In this document: positions 1 to 7,648 of the stretch, one piece after another
How positions within the stretch are numbered: the stretch's first letter is position 1
Layout of the letters: each line of letters opens with the position of its first letter
From: Bathymodiolus brooksi
Lineage: Eukaryota > Mollusca > Bivalvia > Mytilida > Modiolidae
Direction: 5' to 3'
Length of the DNA: 64,000 nucleotides
Assembly: GCA_963680875.1 (NCBI GenBank)
Contig: OY804578.1
Span: 96,625,689-96,689,688, forward strand
The notes under the pieces: generated by a model
The model's database searches: none
What the model was told of the DNA's origin: nothing
What the model saw: the letters and a program-made list of their open reading frames with translations, nothing else
Made by a program: the position numbers and the translations under genes

Positions 1-1726
1 ATTTTTTTTCTATATGAAATTTTAAACAACTGATAGAATTACTACTTTCGCATACTTGATAATCATACTTAGATGACTGTTGTCGGGTCAATATATTCCG
101 AACTGTTGCCGTCTGAAAAACTCCCGGACTTTTTGTAAAGTACTAATACTCCTTTCGATTGAATTTTTGATTATCACAAGGTCGCTTTCAGCCAATGGAG
201 TGACATCTTTTCGTGGACTTTTTTTTACACGATTTATTGTTACTGTACAGCCGATATGAGAAAGAAAGTATAGAGCATGGACATGTTCGGTGGTTGAAAT
301 TCTCGGATTAGACTATACTGGGGTGACATATTGGACAACCCAGCAGGTCCCAAATGCGGAGCAGAGGCCGCTTAGCATTTCGGGGCACCTTGGCCTATAC
401 TTGGTTTTTAAAAGGTTAAAACATAAATCGTTTTTAAGGTGCAAGGCATCGCACAGTCATGTATTTTTTTCTCCTCACGGTTTGTGATTTCGTGCTATTA
501 AATCTTTTGTTTAAGACAGTACGACTAATGTGTGTGAAAAAAGAATGGCTTTTTGTCAGAGGACCTTTTTGTCTTAAGCTACATGTAGTTGTCAGTTAAC
601 TTCGATTATTCAGTTGTGAGACCCTACTCGTTTTCAATTTGTTTAAGCTTGCTTGTTCAATCTATTGTTGATCTTGTATGTTTCTTGTTTTGTCTCGTAT
701 TATAGACACTGGTTCGTTCTGATTTTTACTGTGTCTTATTTGTTCTTATTTTTTATCAGTGGTCTGCATTCAGAGGGAGGGTTGAGTGCTCATGTAACTA
801 ATGTAACCCCGTCACATTTAATGTGCTTGTCCCAAGTCAGGTGATATTTTGAAAATGAATTTGCTGTAAGCTTTTAATGAACACTGAATTCACTTCACAT
901 TTACTGTTAAGTGTTTTCAGTAATTTTCGATTCTATGTTATCTGTTTTTAATCAAAATTGATTTCCTGTTTTGTTGTTTGTGGATCTGGACCATCCATTG
1001 CCCCTAATAAATGAGCCATTTGTAACTTCAATGCACATTTAACGGCTATAGATTAATATCAATCATACCGCTTTTAACACGACCACGATAGGACCGTGTT
1101 GACCTTCAACGCTGAAGGGCGTGAGTGTCTAACTCCGAGGGAACGGTCATTGAAGACCATCCAAGCAGTGACCAGGATTATTATTGAAAGAGCAGAACTT
1201 ATAATTTAAGCGTTGTTCCTTGACACAGTAACAATGAATCGTGTGAAAAATCCCCGAAAACATGTCTCTCCATTGCCTGAAAGTGATTGAAATTCATACA
1301 TTATTATATTAATGGCATTAATATAGATTAGGCGCAGCCTTTGAAAGAAATCGTGTGACGAAAACTGAGAGAGGCGAGACAAGAATGTTTAACGATTGTC
1401 CATTTTTAGAATAAATTGAGCGTTTCAGACAAAGATATTGTAAGGGTTTTTGCATTTTTTCTTGTTATTTTCAAACTGAACATTTTGATTTCATTCAAAT
1501 CAAAAATCTACATTCACTTTAACTTCAGTCCGTATTTTCTTGTTTGTGCGGAAAGCTGAGATACCTTCCGGTTTAATTTTGTTCATTATGGATCACGTGA
1601 CCATTTATTTACTACACAAATATTACCGTTTAGCGCGCATCTGCGATGCTCGCTATGAATTAAACCCTCTAAGTCTTCATACTACATTTTTCTTTCTCTG
1701 GTCGAAATATATCGAAAATTTTACCC
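1..1726. other. Unannotated AT-rich non-coding DNA
   Basis: I see no gene here. The open frames are short (at most 67 codons), have low-complexity or random-looking translations, and lack recognisable domains. A small hairpin, CCTTCA-ACGC-TGAAGG, lies at 1103-1118. Because an exon acceptor follows at 1861, part of this stretch may be intron or 5' flank of that + strand gene, but no upstream exon was recognised. Confidence 0.6.
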
Positions 1727-1852
1727 GATTTCGTTTCGTGTGATTTCGTTTCGTTTCGATCGGTTTCGTTTGATTTCGTTTCGTTTCGTTTCGATCGGTT
1801 TTTCGTTTCGTTTGGCTTGATTTCGTTTCGTTTCGTTTTTATTTCGTTTCGC
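1727..1852. repeat. (TTTCG)n imperfect microsatellite
   Basis: About 126 bp built from GATTTCG, TTTCG and TTTCGATCGG units, read directly from the sequence. It ends 9 bp before the AG of a splice acceptor. Its T/C-rich strand therefore supplies the polypyrimidine tract of the EGF exon that follows. The minus-strand reading frame rich in Asn-Glu-Thr-Lys is a by-product of this repeat and is not a gene. Confidence 0.9.
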
Positions 1853-1861
1853 ACTTTACAG

Positions 1862-2002
1862 GTACCCTGTGCGGTGAGGGATATTTTGGAATGAATTGTA
1901 CACTGCGATGTTATTGCAAAAATGGAAATTGCAACTCTACCTCAGGAGTATGCCAGGAAAACAAGTGTAAAAAAGGATGGACAGGGGAGTTTTGCAATGA
2001 AG
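1862..2002 (+). CDS. Single internal exon encoding an EGF-like (MEGF-type) domain
   Basis: The exon is bounded by an acceptor (ACTTTACAG before 1862) and a donor (GAAG then GTAATG at 2003). It is 141 bp (47 x 3) and enters and leaves in phase 1, the classic symmetric phase of shuffled EGF exons. In the frame starting at 1864 it has eight cysteines at residues 3, 12, 16, 18, 23, 30, 35 and 44, with EGYFGMNC near the start and KKGWTGEFC at the end. This spacing matches the laminin/MEGF-type EGF repeats of large extracellular receptors (MEGF10/11, CED-1 or scavenger-receptor-F style), which are abundant in molluscs. Such domains lie outside the cell and bind ligands or matrix. The frame stops soon after the donor, so it must be spliced to be used. 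No neighbouring exon was found in the window, so this is either one exon of a gene with very long introns or a stranded exon. The parent gene cannot be named. Confidence 0.75.
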
Positions 2003-2065
2003 GTAATGTATTATACTCTTAATATTATACCTGCGTCTTTTGATATTTCGATGTTGTTTAATACA

Positions 2066-3001
2066 GTACATACACAGGCATTTGTTTCATTCAAAAAATA
2101 TATGCCCCATCCTCTTCCTTACTTCAAGGTAAACATCTACCCTTTTCCCCTTCCCCACTTCGCCTCAATATTTTTCGCTTATTTGTGATCCTTTCGTTGA
2201 CCCAAGATATTTCTCTTTTCGACTGCCACATTTAAATATACCTATCCAGGGGCGGATCCAGGGGGGCGCCCCCTCCCTAAAATTGGAAACAATATGATTT
2301 TTTGGCGTTAAATCGTGATTTTTCACACGAAATACCCCAAACATTTTCGCTCCTCCCTCCGCTCGGCGCAATTTTTTTAAGTGCGCCCCCCCCCCCCCTA
2401 ACTTGAAATCCTGGATCCACCCCTGCTACCGGGCCCCTCTCAGACGAATTGAACAAGAATAGTCAGCTAACGTGGCTTAGTGAAAATTTAAGTCATTGAT
2501 ACGGATACAGCCACTTCTGGTCCGGTTTAAATTGATTTAGAAAATAAAAAAAAGGTGCTTTAAAAATCAAATGTCAGTAATTTGGAGTTGAACATATTTT
2601 TATAATCTGCATTGGAACAATTATCTGTATTTTAAAAGGCTTACTTTACATTTGAGAGGAGATGATCATGTGACATTGTTACACATGGCCGGTCTAGAGA
2701 ATTCCGAATGCATATGAAAAATCCAGCGCAAACCGGAAGTGGCTGTATCCGTTTCAATGACTTTTGCTTACTATTCTTGTCCAATTCGTTTGAGGGGGGC
2801 CCGGTAGCTATATTTAAATGTGGCAGTCGAAAAGAAAAATATCTCGGGAGTGTAACGATATAATTGGGTCAGCGAAAGGATCACAAATAAGGGAAAAATA
2901 TTGAGGCGAAGTGGGGAAGGGGAAAAGGGTAGCTGTTTACCCTGAAGTAAGGAAGAGGAGGGGGTATATATTTTTGGAATGAAACAAGTGCCTGTGAGTA
3001 C
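2066..3001. mobile_element. Foldback element 1 (long inverted arms, MITE nested in left arm)
   Basis: The left arm (2066-2528) and right arm (2730-3001) are reverse complements, by eye roughly 80-85% identical, with several indels. Shared landmarks on the left strand are ACAGGCA..TTGTTTCATTC, CCTCTTCCTTACTTCA, CTTTTCCCCTTCCCCACTTC, TTCGACTGCCACATTTAAAT and CGGATACAGCCACTTC. The loop (2529-2729, about 201 bp) is AT-rich with no ORF. The left arm is longer because a 179-bp MITE was inserted at 2247-2425, and it carries about 17 extra bases near 2474-2490. Target-site duplication and superfamily are unresolved. It could be a non-autonomous foldback transposon or an old local inverted duplication. 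Confidence 0.8.
2247..2425 (+). mobile_element. hAT-like MITE copy 1, inserted in foldback element 1
   Basis: The 179-bp element starts CAGGGGCGGATCCAGG and ends in the inverse, CCTGGATCCACCCCTG (one mismatch). Flanking 5-mers CTATC (2242-2246) and CTACC (2426-2430) are the likely target-site duplication. The opposite arm of the surrounding foldback has the uninterrupted site (GGTAG at 2803-2807, the complement of CTACC), so the insertion is directly demonstrated. CAGGG termini fit hAT-type elements and a 5-bp duplication fits the hAT5-type group, but there is no transposase to confirm this. Inside are G/C homopolymers and a segment (TTTCACACGAAATACCCCAA) shared with copy 2. Confidence 0.85.
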
Positions 3002-3258
3002 ATATCATATTCTTATTCAGCAAATGGTTTACAATGATAAATTCTAGGTAACCGTACATGCAATGCTCGGTTACGTAATTAATAGAAATGCATACACATT
3101 GTCGGCGATGTCAATTTTTTAACGAATGTATTTGTTCATTCCTGACTACTTGACTAAACAGTGCATTTAGGGATAACATTTTAGATTTCTAATCTTGACC
3201 CAAGACATATTACCAAATAATTAATTGGAAGCACATCATGGAAAGTATTGTGGCAAAA
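3002..3258. other. Unannotated AT-rich spacer
   Basis: Between foldback element 1 and MITE copy 2. I see no ORF of substance, no repeat and no RNA-like structure. Confidence 0.5.
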
Positions 3259-3263
3259 CAACC

Positions 3264-3444
3264 CAGGGGCGGATCCAGGATTTCAAGTTAGGGGAGGCGC
3301 AATTAAAAAAATTACGCCGAGCGGAGGAAGGCGCGAAAAATGTTGGGGTATTTCGTGTGAAAAATCACGATTTTACGCCATAAAATCACATTTTTTCCAA
3401 TTTTTTTTGGGGGGACGTGCGCCCCCCCCCTGGATCCGCCCCCT
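3264..3444 (-). mobile_element. hAT-like MITE copy 2, opposite orientation
   Basis: The 181-bp element starts CAGGGGCGGATCCAGG and ends CCTGGATCCGCCCCCT. It is flanked by a perfect 5-bp duplication, CAACC, at 3259-3263 and 3445-3449. The interior is the reverse complement of copy 1 (compare TTGGGGTATTTCGTGTGAAA here). A 98-codon open frame over it (3248-3544) starts at a TTG and has no domain. It is an artefact of the repeat and should not be called a protein. Confidence 0.85.
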
Positions 3445-3449
3445 CAACC

Positions 3450-4167
3450 AACACAATGTAACAATGGGATTCAAACTTTCACCTATATATAAATTGCAAA
3501 TGACATCTCAAGTTGACAAGTTCGTTCACAAGGAAACTGAGTGACACACTATTCTCTTTTATTCGCCCTATGATTTAGCAACCCCGTTGTGCATATATTA
3601 TTGTTACGTTTATAATGAATAAATATGGAAGTCAGTTATCGATGTATATAATATTATAATTTTCAAAGCACAAACGAATATGAATTACTTATAAAACTCA
3701 ACACATATATAGTATGCGTGTTTCTACTAATGTAGCAGCCTTTAATCATAGATCAAATACACAATCTATAAAAGACAATACACCTGTTATTTTGCAGTTA
3801 AGATATCACCAATAACGTTACTTAATAGATGGGTGGGGTTGAGTTAACAAAAATAAATACAGTAATTCGTGCTGCTACTACTATTGTCAAAATTGAAATA
3901 ATTCATAAAACTACTTAAAAACCCAAATAACCTTAAATTGAACGAAATATTCAAGCACTACATATCCTGTAGTCCATTATATTTTATTTGCCGGCCAATC
4001 ATTTAAATACATTCGAACCGACCATTCTAATATTAGACCACGTGTAGCATTAACGTTTTATAAATATAATATGATAATAGGTATTACCTAACTTGGGACG
4101 AAGTCCAATATTTAAATTGTTTTTATTAATTCCGATATATGGACATATAATTTTTTTCCAAAGTAGA
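3450..4167. other. Unannotated AT-rich DNA
   Basis: About 700 bp in which I see no gene, tandem repeat or inverted repeat that I can support. Confidence 0.5.
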
Positions 4168-4205
4168 CTGGGGACGGATCCAGACTTTCTTAAAAGAGGG
4201 GGCAA
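4168..4205. mobile_element. Degraded fragment of the CAGGGGCGGATCC MITE family
   Basis: CTGGGGACGGATCCAG followed by ACTTTCTTAAAAGAGGGGGC resembles one end of the two intact copies, with substitutions and an inserted A. No matching opposite end was found, so its right limit is arbitrary. The G-rich or C-rich stretch at 4343-4353 might be a remnant of the other end, but that is speculative. Confidence 0.5.
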
Positions 4206-4575
4206 ATAAGGGTACCCAAAACCCAACGTCTCAATTTCATAGAAAATATTATTTCGGACAGGAGGAGGAAGAAATGAAACTCTGTTTAATGATATTGTCA
4301 GTCCCGTGATATATGTTTAATCATAGGTACCCAATTTGTGGACCCTCCCCCCCTTTTTTTAATTTTTTTTTTAATTCATCACTTTTGTGGGACGTTTTCA
4401 TTATAAACAGTGTTGAACAACTTCAAACATTACCAAAAACTCAATCAGCCGAGATCGATATAAGCCCATTTCTAAAAACACAAAAACCCTCGATCCTCTA
4501 CTCTATCATATCTGTATCTGTATCTGTAGAGGAATTTCTGCCAATCAACGCACACCTCAATATGAGAGGAAGGTT
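4206..4575. other. Unannotated DNA
   Basis: Contains a 97-codon open frame at 4313-4606 with low-complexity Phe/Pro/Ser composition and no recognised domain, which I do not regard as a gene. A short (TCTGTA)n-like run lies near 4507-4527. Confidence 0.4.
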
Positions 4576-4752
4576 AATCCACCACCATAATAATTACGAC
4601 GCGTAAAATATATAGTATATATATAAAAGTCACTATCACCACAGTATAAAACACATAATATGTCAATTCACCACCATAATATAGCGACGCGTAAAATAAA
4701 TATTTATAAAAGTTCCTATCACTGTCACATAAAACGACTCATTAAATATGTA
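4576..4752. repeat. Two-copy direct repeat of about 89 bp at the edge of foldback element 2
   Basis: Copy a (4576-4664) and copy b (4665-4752) share AAT(C/T)CACCACCATAAT, GACGCGTAAAATA, TATAAAAGT, CTATCAC and a final ATATG. They have diverged. Copy b forms the outer part of the left arm of the foldback element, so the arm terminus appears to have been tandemly duplicated on this side only. Confidence 0.75.
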
Positions 4753-4783
4753 TATACACTGGTTATTATAAATCTAGCAGATA

Positions 4784-4911
4784 AATAATCTAAAATCTAA
4801 AAGATTTGAAAAAGTAGGATCTTATCTAAAATCTAAAATCTAAAAGATTTGAAAAAGTAGGATCTTATCTAATAAAATCTAAAATCTATAATCTAAAATC
4901 TAAAAGATTTT
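4784..4911. repeat. Minisatellite in left arm of foldback element 2
   Basis: Units contain (A)TCTAAA(A) runs and GATTTGAAAAAGTAGGATCT. Full motifs start at 4803 and 4846 (43-bp spacing) and a truncated one at 4906. ATCTAAAAGAT segments are short palindromes, so the strand can fold locally. Confidence 0.85.
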
Positions 4912-5345
4912 GCAGTCCATGTGCGCACTCTCCAGGACGGTTACTAAATAAGCATCCATAAGGAAATCATATACTGGGTTGATTACTTATTAATAGCTTT
5001 ATTATATGTTAATATATCATTTCTTTTTTTTATCGTGTTATATATATTAAAGGTAAACAACTCTGGAGCAGCGAAAGTTGCCGGAATATTTGACGGAAAA
5101 AAATAATTAAAAATATAAAAATCCAATTACCAGCAATATCCATGCATGTACGCCTTCCTCAATCACTCATCTCGATGTCTATACAAAAACTATATACAAA
5201 TCGGTCGTCTTTTGCGCAATCGGCAAGGTATTCGCGACCGGGTGCTTCACTTTCAATTATGGCCAACGTTATGCAAGAAAAGATAACTCTGTCCTTACCC
5301 TACGCTACTGGTTCCCGACCCTCTTCTCTCTATCTGTCGTTCTGA

Positions 5346-5711
5346 AATACAAATTACCAGTACCAGTTTATTGATCTTAGAAAACGTGCCGTTTTCAAAC
5401 TGAAAAAGATTGAAATAAGGAAAAATATGACTGAATCAAAGGAAAAACCGTTAACCACTTGGTTGATGAAAAATATTGTAAAAGGTGATGGTTCTGAATA
5501 CCTAGATTTTGAAGAAATATCTTCAAAACTGACATCCATCTTACCAAAAAAAAAAGGTGGGACTTAAAACTTTTCAGTAATGTTGAAAGAAAAACAGGGC
5601 GCAGCAGAGGTAATTAGCAAAAAGTAGCAGAACATGTTTGCAATTGATAGCTTTATATCTAACCCAATGACTATTCTCATTGCATCCCACTTTTTCAAAT
5701 CTTTTAGATTT
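5346..5711 (+). pseudogene. Unrecognised coding-like fragment with in-frame stops, inside foldback element 2
   Basis: One frame reads like protein: 73 codons to a TAA at 5565-5567, then in the same frame to a TAG at 5625-5627, then to a TAG at 5712. The first segment includes FIDLRKRAVFKLKKIEIRKN, a Met at 5427, and KEKPLTTWLMKNIVKGDG, followed by an acidic stretch and a basic PKKKGG end. The composition (Lys, Glu and Leu rich, no low complexity) looks more like real protein than the surrounding shadow ORFs. I do not recognise the family. Its position between inverted arms suggests a remnant of an element-encoded protein or a captured host exon. A TACCAG acceptor-like site lies at 5361-5366. 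The minus-strand ORF at 5354-5539 is its shadow. Confidence 0.35.
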
Positions 5712-5797
5712 TAGATAAGATCCTACCTTTTCAAATCTTTTTAGATTTTAGATTTTAGATAAGATCCTAGTTTTTCAAGTCTTTTAGATTTTAGATT
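5687..5797. repeat. Minisatellite in right arm of foldback element 2
   Basis: This is the inverse of the left-arm minisatellite: three units around TTTTTCAAATCTTTTAGATT, against two and a fragment on the left. Unit number therefore differs between arms whose outer parts are nearly identical. Confidence 0.8.
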
Positions 5798-5928
5798 AGT
5801 TATCTGCTAGATTTATAATAACCAGTGTATATACATATTTTATGAGTCGTTTTATGTGACAGTGATAGGAACTTTTATAAATATTCATTATACGCGTCAC
5901 TACCATCGTGTTATCGGTTTTCGTGCTA

Positions 5929-6405
5929 TTAAGGTGTCAAACCACTAATTCACCAATCAGAGCTTGGAACATATACGAAAGTAGTCCCTTTTCAAGAAAA
6001 AAGTTCCTTTCACTTTGTAGTATTGTGAAAACTACTGAATGGAATGGACTAATCAAAATTGATAATTGAAGTTAAATAAATAGGGATTATTTTGAGCCCA
6101 AATTTGATGGATTTAGTTGTATTTTAATACCTCTATGGAGGATTTGATGCATGACCTATAAATACTGAATTTTTTGGGGATGACTGAGCTATTTTTAGAG
6201 TAGGTGTTTTCCGTAGCATGGCATTTCACTACAAGATTTTAAACATGCCCTGATATTTTGACAGAACGTAGAGGAATCATGTACGTTTCAGAAAATATAT
6301 GGTCTTGGAAAGGTTAAACTTAAGATAAAATGACCAGGTAGGCTCGAAAAAACACAAATTTAGTAGAAAACCTTAAAGAAATTAATTAGTGGTTTTACAC
6401 CTTAA
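5929..6405. mobile_element. TTAA-flanked MITE-like module, array copy 1
   Basis: The element runs 5933-6401 (469 bp). Left end GGTGTCAAACCACTAATT and right end AATTAGTGGTTTTACACC are inverted repeats with one mismatch in 18. TTAA lies immediately outside on both sides (5929-5932 and 6402-6405), the target-site duplication used by Kolobok and piggyBac transposons. GG termini fit Kolobok-like better than piggyBac (usually CCY), but this is inference. There is no ORF, so it is non-autonomous. The module recurs in every monomer at offsets 2 to about 470. In copies 2-34 the left flank reads TTTA, not TTAA, because it is the tandem junction. In subfamily G and some other copies the right TTAA has become GTAA. 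Confidence 0.8.
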
Positions 6406-6675
6406 AGACAAAAACGTCAAAACTATCTTTTGTTGCTATCATGTTCAAATTAGCCTATAAATGTCACAACAGACCCCGAGTGACATTTTTCATACAAAAA
6501 TGTTACAAAATACATTGTGGTGTCAGATTACATGGTCAAAATGCATGTTATGTAATATTTTGGAATATTGCTCCCAAACACTGGATATACATGGACACCG
6601 GGTATTGCAACTCATTTTATTTTAATTTTTGACTTTATAATTATTGGGAATATGTTATTGAATGTGTTTTTGCAG

Positions 6676-7434
6676 TAGAAGGGCATATAATATTGAAAAT
6701 ATGGTTGATAATAAGAATTTAACAAATTTCATCATGCGGCAGTTTGTCGACTTCAAATATAGGATATGGTGATATCATGATTGGATTTTTTTCAATCCTA
6801 CACATTTTTACTGGTAAATTTTGATAGTTTCAGTTAGAATACATGTACAATGTACTTACAAAATAATATAAGGCTATAGAAAGCAGTTTTAATTGAAAAT
6901 TATGTAGTAAAAACCTGGTAATTTAAGTGATCCCAGAAAAATTATTTTGACTGCCTAGCATTTTCTACTAATTTTTCAAATTGTCAATTTGAATTTCATG
7001 TTTTAGAGTATTATTTGGCTGTAACAGTACATTTGAACATCCAGCTTACTTAAACAGTGAAAAAAAATGATGTGGAAGCATATATTTATTGAGTTTTGGG
7101 GGAAATTATAGTTGTGCACCATCAGAAATTCCAAGACTTGAATATCAATAAATCATATTTTTGCAAATTTGATGGAATTAGAAGGAATTTCAACTAAAGA
7201 TGTATATACAAAAACATATTTTATGTCTTAAACCACATAATTTATGGGATAAAAGCATGAATTAACAAAATTAAGAATGATGTGAGCTCATTTTATGGGA
7301 CGAAAAAAGGGGGGGCTAAATGTAAACATTTCATAGTATTTAGCTATTAAATATACAACTGAGGCATATATATGTGTTAAAATTGTTTATTGTGTTAGAA
7401 ATTAGCTTAATAACTGTAATATATAAGAGAATAG
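6676..7434 (+). other. Possible non-coding exon-like segment of the spacer (copy 1; same place in each monomer)
   Basis: A good acceptor-like site, TGTGTTTTTGCAG, ends at 6675, and a strong donor-like site, GAATAG/GTAAGT, begins at 7435. Both motifs recur in the copies read. The 759-nt interval has stops in all frames, so any exon would be non-coding. Only motif matches support this; no transcript is shown. Confidence 0.2.
6976..6992. repeat. 17-nt near-perfect palindrome in the satellite spacer (copy 1)
   Basis: TCAAATTGTCAATTTGA has 8-base inverted arms around a central T. It is present in all copies inspected at the same offset (about 1,045). It could be a cruciform or protein-binding site, with no direct evidence. 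Confidence 0.6.
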
Positions 7435-7648
7435 GTAAGTTTTGGTATGTTACACAATCTGAACTCAACAGCTGTAAATGGAGTTATTTTCATTAAAAAT
7501 CGTCAAGGGGGTACCTTTGCATTTGAACACTTATACTTGCAAATATCAGACAGCCACATACCTTATGAGTTTTTTTGGGGGTTGATATTGTCTAAGGAAT
7601 AGAAATTAGGCCAACAAATGGTGAAAGAAACAAGTTTTGTTGCTCTTT

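Larger units (their letters stand above)
4682..5902. mobile_element. Foldback element 2 abutting the satellite array
   Basis: The left arm (about 4682-4911) and right arm (about 5687-5902) are reverse complements. The outer unique part of about 110 bp is, by eye, about 95% identical and includes TTTATAAAAGTTCCTATCAC, GTCACATAAAACGACTCAT and ACACTGGTTATTATAAATCT. The inner part of each arm is a minisatellite. The core (4912-5686) holds a broken coding-like stretch. High arm identity suggests a recent element, or arms kept alike by conversion. The right arm ends about 30 bp before the first satellite copy. No target-site duplication was identified and the superfamily is unknown. Confidence 0.8.
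5932..7648. repeat. Satellite monomer 1 (edge copy, mosaic)
   Basis: 1,717 bp. The only copy whose left flank is unique DNA. Its first half resembles later copies (GTTAAAC, TTAGTGG, CATTTTTC, ACAAAATAC), but its end (AATCGTCAAG, T7G5 tract) matches subfamily A. Private change: CACTACAAG where others have CACTGCAAG. Confidence 0.97.

Noticed and set aside
488..501. 14-bp match to the flank of the array (TTTCGTGCTATTAA at 488-501 and 5919-5932)
   Set aside because: Short and AT-rich with no extended homology on either side. Chance is an adequate explanation.
1157..1176. Minus-strand similarity to the 5S rRNA box C region (CCTGGT..CTTGGATGG)
   Set aside because: About 20 nt match with mismatches, and no box A or other 5S segment beside it. 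Too short to call a 5S gene or a 5S-derived SINE.
1922..2188. 88-codon open frame over the EGF exon
   Set aside because: It is in a different frame from the eight-cysteine EGF reading and runs through the donor site into the intron and foldback arm. It is a shadow.
3248..3544. 98-codon open frame with a 'PGFQVRGG' type translation
   Set aside because: It lies over MITE copy 2 and starts at TTG. It is the translation of a repeat.
5354..5539. Minus-strand 61-codon open frame
   Set aside because: It is the shadow of the + strand coding-like fragment and has no recognisable features.
6570..6610. CENP-B-box-like motif
   Set aside because: Only a short ACCGGGT is present. The essential TTCG half and spacing are missing.
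6441..6632. 63-codon open frame repeated in most monomers
   Set aside because: In copies 8, 9, 12, 16 and 18-20, AAATG becomes TAATG and stops the frame after six codons. The differences between copies are mostly amino-acid changing, there is no domain, and it lies in satellite DNA. Repetition alone explains why it recurs.
5932..7648. RNA genes in the monomer (tRNA, 5S, U snRNA), as in some invertebrate tandem arrays
   Set aside because: No B-box, no 5S internal control region and no snRNA body. The AATTTTTTGG near 6168 resembles an Sm site but lacks any snRNA context.
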